Assembly: GCF_001648555.1 (NCBI RefSeq)
Contig: NZ_LQXM01000021.1
Coordinates: 1-64,000 of the forward strand
Source of the DNA: Rossellomorea aquimaris TF-12
GTDB taxonomy: Bacteria; Bacillota; Bacilli; Bacillales; Bacillaceae_B
DNA length: 64,000 nt
Direction of reading: 5' to 3'
Under the pieces are notes generated by a model that was not told where the DNA came from, ran no database searches, and saw nothing but the letters and a program-made list of their open reading frames with translations. Positions within the stretch are counted from its first letter, which is position 1; each line of letters begins with the position of its first letter. Below are positions 17,201 through 24,761 of the stretch, piece by piece. The position numbers and the translations under genes were made by a program.

Positions 17201-18485
17201 ATCCTTGCCCCCCTCTTCTATCCACTTTTAAACTTAAGAAAGGATGTTGGCGATAAATCTCTGACATTTTCGATTGAAGCTTGAATAGTTGTTCCTTGGT
17301 AACAGCCTCTTTTTCTTGCCTTTCAATCCAATTCAAATCAAGTGTACCGAGTTCACTCGGATACATTTCTTTCAGTTCTAAAATTTCATCTACAAAGCTA
17401 CATTGCTCTGCTTTTATTAATCCAACTTTTGTAATGGACAATTCTTTTTCTGTCTTTTTAAGATAACCCTGCTTCACTAATTCCTTGGTAATGCGGTTAA
17501 ACCTTCTTTGAGAAAGGTTGCTTTTTGTATACAACAGCTCTTCATTAACCGTTTGATTCTCCACTAAATACACTTTCTTTAGAATGAATCGTGTAGCTAA
17601 GCGATCATCGTTCTTGATTCTCTTGACTAATGTTGAGATTATCCCTCGACTTGGTGAAAGTAAGATAGAGAAAACGAAAATGACTGTAGCTGTTAATACA
17701 ATAAACGGTCCTGTTGATAAGCCTTTTCCAAGAGTACTGATTAATGTTCCTACCGCACCTGAAAGCCCACCTATTATTCCTGAGATCAGAACCATTTTAC
17801 TTAGTGAGTCTGTCCAGTACCTTGCTGAAATAGCTGGTGTAATAAGCATCGCTGCCATTAAAATGACTCCTACAGCCTGAATTCCAATAACAACCGTTAC
17901 AACCAATAACGATACGAAGAGGAAATTAAGAAAACCAACAGGAAGACCAATTCCTTTTGCAAATTGGGGATCAAATGTGCTCACTTTAAATTCTTTAAAT
18001 AAAAGTGTAGTGACAACAATCAATGTAATCGCTGTAAATCCCATTAATTGAACATCTCTTCCAACTAAAGACGCTGCCTGCCCAAAGATAAAATCATCTA
18101 ATCCACTCTGATTTCCTGTAGGCATTTGTGCGACCTTAGTAAGTAGAACGATTCCTAAACCGAAAAATACAGACAACACTAAACATATTGCCGTATCTTC
18201 TTTAATTCGAGTTGTGAACGTAATTAACTGAATTGTATATGCTGCAAGCAACCCTGTTGCAGCAGCCCCAATGAGAAGGACAAAAAAATTCTTCTCTCCT
18301 ATAAACATAAACGCAAAGCATATTCCTGGAAGAGCTGCATGAGCTACTGCATCTCCAATCAGACTCTGTTTTCTTAGTAATGCAAAACTACCTAATACGC
18401 CACTTGCTATTCCTAGTAAAAGGGTACTAAATAAAACCCACTGGGTATTACCATCTGATAAAATCGATTGCCAAATATGATTCAT
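17190..18485 (-). CDS. mntC: manganese ABC transporter permease MntC with C-terminal winged-helix-like tail
   Basis: 431 aa, about 140 residues longer than its sister permease. Residues 1-285 form the ABC-3 permease (IASGVLGSFALLRKQSLIGDAVAHAALPG; GVILMAAMLITPAISARYWTD). The remainder is cytoplasmic: about 290-360 (RLATRFILKKVYLVENQ..., NLSQRRFNRITKELVKQGYLKKTEKELSITKVG) reads like a DtxR/MarR-style winged helix, followed by an acidic helical tail. The long form matches the ~435-aa B. subtilis MntC, so the extension is family-typical, but its role is unknown. Gap of 16 bases after mntB. Confidence 0.92.
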   Translation of the reverse strand: MNHIWQSILSDGNTQWVLFSTLLLGIASGVLGSFALLRKQSLIGDAVAHAALPGICFAFMFIGEKNFFVLLIGAAATGLLAAYTIQLITFTTRIKEDTAICLVLSVFFGLGIVLLTKVAQMPTGNQSGLDDFIFGQAASLVGRDVQLMGFTAITLIVVTTLLFKEFKVSTFDPQFAKGIGLPVGFLNFLFVSLLVVTVVIGIQAVGVILMAAMLITPAISARYWTDSLSKMVLISGIIGGLSGAVGTLISTLGKGLSTGPFIVLTATVIFVFSILLSPSRGIISTLVKRIKNDDRLATRFILKKVYLVENQTVNEELLYTKSNLSQRRFNRITKELVKQGYLKKTEKELSITKVGLIKAEQCSFVDEILELKEMYPSELGTLDLNWIERQEKEAVTKEQLFKLQSKMSEIYRQHPFLSLKVDRRGGQGYEL

Positions 18486-18501
18486 CTACTTCCCCCCCTC
18501 T

Positions 18502-19248
18502 CTATGGATTAATAAACATTTGATCTCTCTCAAGGAAAGATAATTTCCCTCCATAAGTTAACTGGAGATTTTCTACTGTAAAAACTTCTTTTGTTGGTCC
18601 ATATTCAATTGTTTTTCGATTTAATAGAAGTGTCCAATCGAAATACTCTGGAACTGTTTGAAGATCATGGTGGACGACAAGCACCGTTTTCCCTTGTTCC
18701 TTTAACTCATTTAATAATGAAATGATTGCCTTCTCCGTTGCTGCATCTACCCCAACAAACGGTTCATCCATGAAATACACTTCAGCTTCTTGTGCAAGAG
18801 CTCTGGCTAAAAATACCCTCTGCTGCTGTCCACCGGATAGCTGACTTATTTGTCGAGATGCATATTGAGTCATACCCACCTTATCTAAGCATTCCATTGC
18901 AAATGCTACATCTTTTTTAGAGGGTCTCTTAAACCAACCCACATGACCATACCTTCCCATTAATACCACATCAAGGGCATTGGTTGGGAAATCCCAATCT
19001 ACCGAGCCTCTTTGCGGTACATATCCTACTATCTTACTTTTGGGAGAATATGACTGATCAAATATTTTGATGTCGCCTGATGAATTTGGGATTAAACCTA
19101 AAATCGCTTTAATGAGCGTTGACTTTCCAGCTCCGTTCGGTCCTACAATTCCTATAAGTTTCCCTTTAGGAACTGAAAACTCAACATCTATTAACACGGG
19201 CTTCCGATGATATGCAACGGTTAATCCTTTAATTTCAACTGCATTCAT
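18502..19248 (-). CDS. mntB: manganese ABC transporter ATP-binding protein MntB
   Basis: 248-aa ATPase that powers Mn uptake at the inner face of the membrane. Walker A GPNGAGKST (about 35-43), Q-loop GYVPQRGSVDWDFP, signature LSGGQQQRVFLARAL, Walker B EVYFMDEPFVGVD and switch His in VLVVHHDL are all intact. Only 18 bases separate it from mntA and 16 from mntC, in a single minus-strand operon. Confidence 0.95.
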   Translation of the reverse strand: MNAVEIKGLTVAYHRKPVLIDVEFSVPKGKLIGIVGPNGAGKSTLIKAILGLIPNSSGDIKIFDQSYSPKSKIVGYVPQRGSVDWDFPTNALDVVLMGRYGHVGWFKRPSKKDVAFAMECLDKVGMTQYASRQISQLSGGQQQRVFLARALAQEAEVYFMDEPFVGVDAATEKAIISLLNELKEQGKTVLVVHHDLQTVPEYFDWTLLLNRKTIEYGPTKEVFTVENLQLTYGGKLSFLERDQMFINP

Positions 19249-19266
19249 AATAATCCTCCTTTTAGC

Positions 19267-20205
19267 TTACTTCAGTGCGTTTACAATCGTCTCAACATTA
19301 TGTCTATACATTCCTATATATGTTCCTTCTTCAGTTCCCTCTTTGCCCATAGCATCTGAGAACAATTCTCCGCCAATCGTTACTTTGTGTCCTTTATTAT
19401 TAGCACCTTCAATCACAGCATTAATTGACTTTTCAGAAATGCTTGATTCTACGAATACCGCCTTGATGTTCCTCTCCACTAACGTATCAACAAGATTTTG
19501 AACATCTGCCAACCCATACTCTGCATCCGTACTTAAGCCCTGTAACCCCATTACTTGTAAATTGTACTTCGCTCCAAAGTAATTAAATGCATCGTGTGCG
19601 GTAACGAGAACTCGTTGTTCTTCCGGTACCTTTGCAAGTTCCGATGACGCATAGTCTTTGAGTTTATCAAGTTCAGCGAAATATTTTTCTGTGTTTTTGA
19701 TATAATCTTCTTTGTTCTCAGGATCTTGTTTAATCAATCCATCTCGGACTTGTTCAAGAGCAATTTTCCATAAATCAATATCAAACCATACATGAGGATC
19801 TGTTGCAGTTTTATCTAGTACGTCTTTTCGAAGTTGATCCTTTGGTATGCTATCAGCAATTGCATATGTTGGTTTTTCCTCATTCATTTTTTCAAAGATC
19901 TCAAGCATTTTCCCTTCCAAATGAAGGCCACTATAAAAGATAATATCCGCTTCTTGAAGTTTTCCGATATCCGATTGCTTCGCTTTGTATAGGTGAGGAT
20001 CTACTCCAGGTCCCATCAAGCTCTGTACTTCAACATGTTCTCCACCGATATTCTTTACAGCATCACCGATTTGACCAATTGTAGTTGTCACAACGACTTT
20101 ATCTCCATTATTTTCACTGCCCAGGTTAGATCCACACCCACTTAAAATGAGTGCTCCCATTAGTACAAATATTAGTCCTATCAACCCAAAAAGTCTTTTA
20201 TTCAT
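19267..20205 (-). CDS. mntA: manganese-binding lipoprotein MntA
   Basis: Extracytoplasmic solute-binding protein of the TroA/ZnuA cluster A-I family, delivering Mn(II) to MntCD. 312 aa from the ATG at 20205 (GGAG 9 bases upstream); a GTG 2 codons earlier is too near the RBS. Lipobox LILSGCGS (Cys about 24). Metal ligands: H near MGPGVDPHLYK, DPHVWFD, VTAHDAFNYF and the acidic SIS/D region near the end. The absence of a His-rich loop supports Mn rather than Zn specificity. First gene of the operon, controlled by the MntR box upstream. Confidence 0.94.
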   Translation of the reverse strand: MNKRLFGLIGLIFVLMGALILSGCGSNLGSENNGDKVVVTTTIGQIGDAVKNIGGEHVEVQSLMGPGVDPHLYKAKQSDIGKLQEADIIFYSGLHLEGKMLEIFEKMNEEKPTYAIADSIPKDQLRKDVLDKTATDPHVWFDIDLWKIALEQVRDGLIKQDPENKEDYIKNTEKYFAELDKLKDYASSELAKVPEEQRVLVTAHDAFNYFGAKYNLQVMGLQGLSTDAEYGLADVQNLVDTLVERNIKAVFVESSISEKSINAVIEGANNKGHKVTIGGELFSDAMGKEGTEEGTYIGMYRHNVETIVNALK

Positions 20206-20322
20206 TCTCACTCTCTCCTCTCAAAATCCATCCATTTTTTCTAATACACATTATTATTCATAAAGTGTTAAGTGTGTTCACTTTTTTTTACATAAGAAAT
20301 TATTTTTTTACTAAGCTACAAA

Positions 20323-20367
20323 AGTTTCCCTAGTGCAAATTTTATTTCCTTATTCAATTTTTGTCAA
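20323..20367 (-). promoter_or_regulatory. mntA sigma-A promoter with MntR operator
   Basis: On the minus strand, -35 TTGACA (20367-20362), a 17-base spacer and -10 TAAAAT (20344-20339) form a nearly ideal sigma-A promoter. Directly downstream, TTTGCACTAGGGAAACT (20339-20323) matches the MntR box style known from B. subtilis mntA/mntH (TTTGC...GGGAAACT) and covers the transcription start. Binding of Mn-MntR would block initiation, giving Mn-dependent repression of mntABCD. Leader of about 120 bases to the mntA start. Confidence 0.86.
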
Positions 20368-20488
20368 TACATAAACTTACTTTTGTTATCTTTTTTGCCG
20401 TATTCTTAGAAATGCTCCTGTTAGAAGAGAGAAATGATCGCTTAAAGTACCCATGTTTTAAAAAATTAGCAATTTCAAATGGATCATG

Positions 20489-20517
20489 TTGACTCAAAAA
20501 TTCTCATATTGTATAGT
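20489..20517 (+). promoter_or_regulatory. sigma-A promoter of cspD
   Basis: TTGACT (20489-20494), 17 bases, TATAGT (20512-20517). Transcription from about 20524 would leave a ~90-base untranslated leader before cspD containing GAGAGG/CCTCTC pairing; long leaders are typical of cold-shock mRNAs. Confidence 0.75.
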
Positions 20518-20615
20518 AAAGACATCATCGAGGCGAGAGGTCTTTTCCCTCTCAATTCTTGATAAATATTTTCCAGTAGCACATAGTGCTCGAAAGATTT
20601 AGGAGGATTCGAAAA

Positions 20616-20816
20616 ATGCAAAATGGTAAAGTGAAATGGTTCAATAATGAAAAAGGCTTTGGATTTATTGAGGTTGAAGGTGGAGACGATGTATTCGTAC
20701 ATTTTTCAGCTATTTCTGGAGAAGGATTTAAGTCTTTAGAAGAAGGTCAAGAGGTTTCATTTGAAATTGTTGAAGGTAACCGCGGACCTCAAGCTGCAAA
20801 CGTAGTTAAATTATAA
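20616..20816 (+). CDS. cspD: cold shock protein (CspD type)
   Basis: 66-aa OB-fold RNA/DNA chaperone. RNP1 KGFGFIE and RNP2 VFVHF are intact, with the C-terminal [10 protein letters not shown]. The start is the ATG at 20616 after AGGAGGATTCGAAAA; the frame continues upstream, but homologues begin MQNGKVKWF. Position after ugtP matches cspD of B. subtilis. Followed by a strong terminator, so it is monocistronic. Confidence 0.95.
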   Translation: MQNGKVKWFNNEKGFGFIEVEGGDDVFVHFSAISGEGFKSLEEGQEVSFEIVEGNRGPQAANVVKL

Positions 20817-20840
20817 TATTTCTACCAATAGATAAAAAAA

Positions 20841-20872
20841 GCGGACGATACATTGTATCGTCCGCTTTTTTT
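20841..20872 (+). terminator. terminator after cspD
   Basis: GCGGACGATACA and TGTATCGTCCGC form a 12-bp stem followed by seven T residues. Confidence 0.93.
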
Positions 20873-20911
20873 AAAAAATCAATGAAATATTCTTCCGTTT
20901 ATTTTTTCTGA

Positions 20912-21088
20912 CTAGGATAGCTTATTTCCATAATGGCGTATTTGTTCTCCTATCGTACATTGCTCTATACAAAAGCGGTGAGCATATGTTTTACCATATT
21001 CTTTTCGAAAATGTGCTTTCAATAAGCATTCATTACAATAGGTATCAATTAACTCATCTACTTTATCCACCACTTGTTTTCGATCCAT
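20912..21088 (-). CDS. ypeQ: small zinc-finger protein (YpeQ-like)
   Basis: 58 aa read directly from the minus strand. ATG at 21088 follows AGGAGTGATTGA. Four cysteines in two pairs (TYCNECLL near 18-21; FCIEQCTIGEQI near 40-44) plus His residues suggest a zinc-binding module; the ending EQIRHYGNKLS is characteristic of the small YpeQ-like Bacillus proteins. Synteny (cspD, then this gene, then the ypeP-like gene) supports the name. No function is known. Confidence 0.78.
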   Translation of the reverse strand: MDRKQVVDKVDELIDTYCNECLLKAHFRKEYGKTYAHRFCIEQCTIGEQIRHYGNKLS

Positions 21089-21163
21089 TCAATCACTCCT
21101 AAAGCTCTTCACATGCTAACTAATCTTTCTTCTTAATTATAGAGTATATAATAGACATATAAA

Positions 21164-21859
21164 TTATTCTATTCGTTTGTGACTCTGTACCTTCATTCCT
21201 TGTAATGCTTGATTTGCAAGTTTATCCGCTTCTTTATTTTCTTTTCGATTTATAGAAACCAGCTTTGTTTTTAGTCCTAGTTCCTTTATTTTGCTCTCAA
21301 TTCTATCCAGCCACGAATTTAAACCATCTTCAAAACATGGCCACTCACCATCTAATTGCTTTAAGACTACTTGTGAGTCACCTTTGATTGTACAGGGACT
21401 ATTTTTAACTCCAATTTCTTCTAATAAACGCAAAGCATTATGTAAAGCAGCATACTCAGCTTCATTATTATTTTCGATTCCTTCTAAAAGTTCATTCTGC
21501 CGTATTCTAAAGGATTCATCTCCTTTATCATAATAAACTACTATACCAACACCTGCGAGACCTGATTCTAAATCAAACCCTCCATCAAAATAGACAACGA
21601 TATTTTGCGGTTCTTTGTCAAGCTCTTCATTAAGTTTGATAAATTCTTTTCGTGTCCATGCATTTTCCATTTCATCAATAATTTCAATGTCAATAATTCT
21701 TCCCGTCTTCATAAGATCATCAACATGAATTAACGTTTCTTTACGCGGGAACCAAGTCGATTCAAACCATATTTTTGATGTTGTCTTACTTTTATATTTA
21801 TATTTTAATTTCATGTTCATTTTTTCATCACACTTCCCTACTTCATTTTTATTGTTCAT
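21164..21859 (-). CDS. ypeP: RNase H-like protein YpeP
   Basis: 231 aa: an N-terminal ~85-residue region of unknown fold (KYKYKSKTTSKIWFESTWFPRKETLIHVDDL...), then an RNase HI-type domain with the acidic residues in order: D (IVVYFDGGFD), E (NNNEAEYAALHNAL), D (IKGDSQVVLKQL), D (NRKENKEADKLANQAL). It therefore could be catalytic, though B. subtilis YpeP is reported to have little or no RNase H activity. The start is uncertain: 21859 has AAAGG-TTAAC before it, and in-frame ATGs at 21820 and 21814 are alternatives. Confidence 0.82.
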   Translation of the reverse strand: MNNKNEVGKCDEKMNMKLKYKYKSKTTSKIWFESTWFPRKETLIHVDDLMKTGRIIDIEIIDEMENAWTRKEFIKLNEELDKEPQNIVVYFDGGFDLESGLAGVGIVVYYDKGDESFRIRQNELLEGIENNNEAEYAALHNALRLLEEIGVKNSPCTIKGDSQVVLKQLDGEWPCFEDGLNSWLDRIESKIKELGLKTKLVSINRKENKEADKLANQALQGMKVQSHKRIE

Positions 21860-21899
21860 GTTAACCTTTATTTGTATAATTAGTACGATTGTTTTATTA

Positions 21900-22068
21900 G
21901 GCTCTTTCCTTAAAGTTTAACTGCAATTTCGAGAAGAAAGTAGTAGTTGATTTCCTCTACAGGATGCTCCCTTTTCACCGAGGCGGACGGTTCAGTCTCA
22001 CCATTTAGCTCACACTGGTTGAAAGAGCCATTGACAACACTCATTCTATAAAACAATAATCTTTGCTT
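21900..22068. repeat. MITE-like repeat, copy 3 (hybrid)
   Basis: The left end GGCTCTTTCCTTAAAGTTT (21900-21918) aligns with GGCTCTTTTCGTAAACTTT of the 5450 element. The right portion, read in reverse, is GCAAAGATTATTGTTTTATAG...CAATGGCTCTTTCAACCAGTGTG, aligning with the copy at 50078. Between them, reverse-complemented, lies GAGGAAATCAACTACTACTTTC, which resembles the end of the second family seen at 3340. Nothing else was seen in the 355-bp interval between the two divergent RNase H-like genes. Confidence 0.72.
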
Positions 22069-22214
22069 TATTATCACCATTTACTTTTTATTTCTTGTAG
22101 TGTTCTTAGGCAAATCGTTCCCTAAAACGATGCAATAAAAACATCATGATGAATCTATAACCATTTATTATGCTAACATGATGTTATTCATACATATATA
22201 ATTGAGGTGAAATT

Positions 22215-22601
22215 ATGCTTGAAGTACATATTGATGGGGCCAGTGCAGGAAATCCTGGACCAAGTGGTGCTGGAATTACAGTGAAAGAGAATGGAAAAGT
22301 TGAACATTTCTCCATACCGTTAGGCATAATGGACAATCACGAAGCGGAATTTACTGCATGCAAAAAAGCATTGGAAATTTGTTTAGAAAAAAAAGATGAA
22401 TTGATTTGGTTTCGGAGTGATTCTCAAGCAGTTGTTCATGCAATTGAGAAAGGATATGTACGAAATAATACCTATAAACAGCTCCTTACCGATATACTAA
22501 ATTTAACGAGGCAGATGGATTTATTTTTTATTAAATGGGTGCCCAGCAAAGAAAATAAAGTGGCTGATGAATTAGCAAGAAAAGCTATTCATCTGAATTA
22601 A
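22215..22601 (+). CDS. ypdQ: ribonuclease HI family protein (YpdQ)
   Basis: 128-aa compact RNase H fold. Catalytic-type acids: D7 (VHIDGASAGNPGPSG), E (NHEAEFTACKKAL), D (WFRSDSQAVVHAIEKG), D (ENKVADELARKA). The GNPGPSGAG glycine stretch is characteristic of the archaeal/ypdQ-type branch. GAGGTG lies 6 bases before the ATG. It ends 13 bases before the EamA gene and is probably co-transcribed with it. Known: B. subtilis YpdQ's in vivo role is unclear; the main RNases HII/HIII are encoded elsewhere. Confidence 0.87.
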   Translation: MLEVHIDGASAGNPGPSGAGITVKENGKVEHFSIPLGIMDNHEAEFTACKKALEICLEKKDELIWFRSDSQAVVHAIEKGYVRNNTYKQLLTDILNLTRQMDLFFIKWVPSKENKVADELARKAIHLN

Positions 22602-22614
22602 TGGAGGATATTTT

Positions 22615-23532
22615 TTGAATAAACAACTTTTTGCTGACCTGTCATTGTTATTAGTTGCTTTTATATGGGGATCTACATTTGTTATGGTACAATCTGCGAT
22701 TGAGTTTATCCCTCCATTATTATTTAATGGAATTAGATTTTTCTTAGCGGCCACACCATTGGCTATCTTCCTTATGTTCACTAGGTCGAAGCTAACGAAG
22801 AAAGGCCTCATCCACGGAATGATATTAGGGATATTTTTATTTATAGGCTATGGATTCCAAACATTGGGGTTATTATATACAACTCCTTCGAAAGCAGGCT
22901 TCGTTACTGGATTAAGTGTGGTTTTGGTTCCTTTTTTAGTTTACTTACTAGTTAAAAAGAAGCCTTCTTTCGGAGCTCTCATAGGATCTCTCTTAGCAGT
23001 AACCGGATTATATTTACTTATGACCGGCCATACGCAATCATTTAATAAAGGAGATGCCCTTGTTTTTATATGTGCATTTGGTTTTGCCTTTCACATCATT
23101 CTTACTGATATCTTTACAAAGAAAAATTCCTTGTTTGTCATTACTACCGTACAATTATTTACGGTTAGTATACTATCGAGTGTATGTTCATTGGTTTTCG
23201 AAAAGCCATTCATAAGCATTCATTCTAATATGATTTATAAAAAAGACGTAATAAGTGTACTCTTGATCACTGCAATACTAGCTACACTTTTCGCTTTTAT
23301 TATACAAACCTTCGCTCAACGCTTTACTTCCCCTTCACGAGTAGCAATCATTTTCACCATGGAGCCAGTATTTGCCGCTCTATGCTCCTATTTTTGGATA
23401 GGAGAATTATTAGGACCTTGGGCTATTATTGGCTGTCTATTTATTGCACTGGGAATGCTTTTATCAGAGCTACCACTGAAGAATTTGATTTTTAAAATAC
23501 GAAAAAAAAGAAAAGATAGCTTTTCCTCTTAA
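22615..23532 (+). CDS. EamA/DMT family transporter
   Basis: 305-aa membrane protein with ten hydrophobic segments in two EamA halves (first starting FADLSLLLVAFIWGSTFVMVQSAIEFIPPLL; second around KGDALVFICAFGFAFHIILTD to EPVFAALCSYFWIGELLGPWAIIGCLFIALGMLL). TTG start 7 bases after GGAGG. The positively charged C-terminus (FKIRKKRKDS) faces the cytosol. Drug/metabolite exporters of this family move amino acids, nucleosides or toxic metabolites; the substrate is unknown. Confidence 0.9.
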   Translation: MNKQLFADLSLLLVAFIWGSTFVMVQSAIEFIPPLLFNGIRFFLAATPLAIFLMFTRSKLTKKGLIHGMILGIFLFIGYGFQTLGLLYTTPSKAGFVTGLSVVLVPFLVYLLVKKKPSFGALIGSLLAVTGLYLLMTGHTQSFNKGDALVFICAFGFAFHIILTDIFTKKNSLFVITTVQLFTVSILSSVCSLVFEKPFISIHSNMIYKKDVISVLLITAILATLFAFIIQTFAQRFTSPSRVAIIFTMEPVFAALCSYFWIGELLGPWAIIGCLFIALGMLLSELPLKNLIFKIRKKRKDSFSS

Positions 23533-23534
23533 AA

Positions 23535-23576
23535 ATAGAAAAAAGGAGACCTTTTTAGAGGCTCTCCTTTTTCTAT
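23535..23576 (+). terminator. terminator after the EamA gene
   Basis: ATAGAAAAAAGGAGA and TCTCCTTTTTCTAT form a long stem around CCTTTTTAGAGGC, with T-rich tail. Confidence 0.85.
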
Positions 23577-23620
23577 GTAAATCCATGCAAGAACATATAG
23601 GCATTTATGATTTTACATTC

Positions 23621-23887
23621 TCATGCCAATCCTTGATTCACCATCCAACTCAAAGCTTCTTCACGCGTTGAAATCTTTTGTGAATGTAATCTTTCCAAAA
23701 TAGACATATAAAAGCTACTATCAAATTGTTTTTGTGCTTTCAATGTTATTTCAATGGCGCAATTGACCAGTTCATCTGAAGCATCCGTATACTTCTTTCC
23801 AAAGTAGATAAATCCAATCGCGTCTTCTTGAAACTTGAATCCTTTGTTTTCTAAATCAATAAGAAAATCTTCGGTTGTTTTTTTCAC
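23621..23887 (-). CDS. conserved hypothetical protein, 88 aa
   Basis: GTG start at 23887 (AGGAG four bases upstream); another GTG four codons earlier is possible. Small soluble, mostly helical protein (TTEDFLIDLENKGFKFQEDAIGF..., ASDELVNCAIEITLKAQKQF) ending in a second helix-rich region. No catalytic motif is visible. I do not recognise the family with confidence. It lies 34 bases after the PAP2-like gene on the same strand, so probably co-transcribed. Confidence 0.65.
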   Translation of the reverse strand: MKKTTEDFLIDLENKGFKFQEDAIGFIYFGKKYTDASDELVNCAIEITLKAQKQFDSSFYMSILERLHSQKISTREEALSWMVNQGLA

Positions 23888-23921
23888 GCTTCTCCTCACC
23901 TTATTGGAACATTATCATCTA

Positions 23922-24410
23922 TTATCTTACAGAATATTTCTTCCTTTGCCTATCCTTTTTTGTGAGGAGAAAACCTAAAACCCCCATTAGCAACCCCAAA
24001 AATGCTCCACCAATAACTTCTTGAGGCTGATGCCCTAGCATTTCCTTCAAGCGTTGTGGTTTCTTTTCTTCAAACTCAACAGACTCTTTTTCATGTGCTT
24101 TACGAACAAGATCATCTAAGCTATTCACTTTTAGCGTTAGTTCACCTGTTTGTCTTCTTATTCCTTGCGCATCGTACATTACAATTAAGCCAAACACAAA
24201 CGAAAGAGCAAAATCAATCGTCTTAAATCCTCTGCTCAATGCAATAAACGTGGTTAATGATGCAACTCCTGCACTATGGGAACTTGGCATTCCTCCTGTT
24301 TGAAAAAAAAGTTGAGGTTTCCATTCCTTTTTCTTCAAAAAATGAAGTGGTATTTTTAGTCCTTGTGCTAAGACTATACTTAAGAGTGCTGTTACAATTC
24401 CTTTATTCAT
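23922..24410 (-). CDS. divergent PAP2 family membrane protein (YuiD-like)
   Basis: 162 aa from the ATG at 24410, which follows GGGAGGTGTTAGG. Contains the PAP2-type signature GGMPSSHSAGVASLTTFIAL and a later DAQGIRRQTGE, with hydrophobic helices at the N-terminus, centre and C-terminus (GGAFLGLLMGVLGFLL). The divergent DUF212/YuiD branch is widespread in Bacillus; phosphatase activity on a lipid phosphate is inferred from the PSSH motif but has not, to my knowledge, been shown. Confidence 0.86.
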   Translation of the reverse strand: MNKGIVTALLSIVLAQGLKIPLHFLKKKEWKPQLFFQTGGMPSSHSAGVASLTTFIALSRGFKTIDFALSFVFGLIVMYDAQGIRRQTGELTLKVNSLDDLVRKAHEKESVEFEEKKPQRLKEMLGHQPQEVIGGAFLGLLMGVLGFLLTKKDRQRKKYSVR

Positions 24411-24527
24411 CCTAACACCTCCCTTTTCCAATAGTTTGTCCTAAAATTCATTTCACATAGGATAATTTAAATAACACATAGCCAAAATAAATACAGAGAA
24501 CACACTATATCTTATGGAGGAATCAAC

Positions 24528-24665
24528 ATGACAAAGGGAAATAATAAAAATAAGGGGCAAGGAGCAAAGAGTGTAAATCCACAAGGAATTTCACAAGATG
24601 CCGAATTTGCCATCGAGCCAAAGAGCAAATTAGAAAATGCAGCAAAGAAATCAAATAAAAAATAA
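24528..24665 (+). CDS. sspL: small acid-soluble spore protein L
   Basis: 45 aa, too short for routine gene lists. ATG at 24528 follows TATGGAGGAATCAAC. The hydrophilic, Lys/Asn-rich sequence with a central VNPQGISQD and ending KLENAAKKSNKK parallels B. subtilis SspL (VTPQGD... ELEERAKKSN). Location just before ypcP is also the B. subtilis position. Minor SASPs accumulate in the forespore; a sigma-G-type promoter is expected, but I could not assign one convincingly. Confidence 0.85.
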   Translation: MTKGNNKNKGQGAKSVNPQGISQDAEFAIEPKSKLENAAKKSNKK

Positions 24666-24678
24666 TTAACCACTAAAA

Positions 24679-24714
24679 AAGTGTCCGTCCCTCTTTAAAG
24701 AGGGACGGACACTT
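24679..24714. terminator. bidirectional terminator between sspL and ypcP
   Basis: GTGTCCGTCCCTCTTT and AAAGAGGGACGGACAC form a perfect 16-bp inverted repeat between convergent genes; the longest T-run serves ypcP on the minus strand. Confidence 0.9.
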
Positions 24715-24761
24715 TGCATGAAGGAATTCAGATCCAATCATTTTCCAGAGAGAACTTAATA

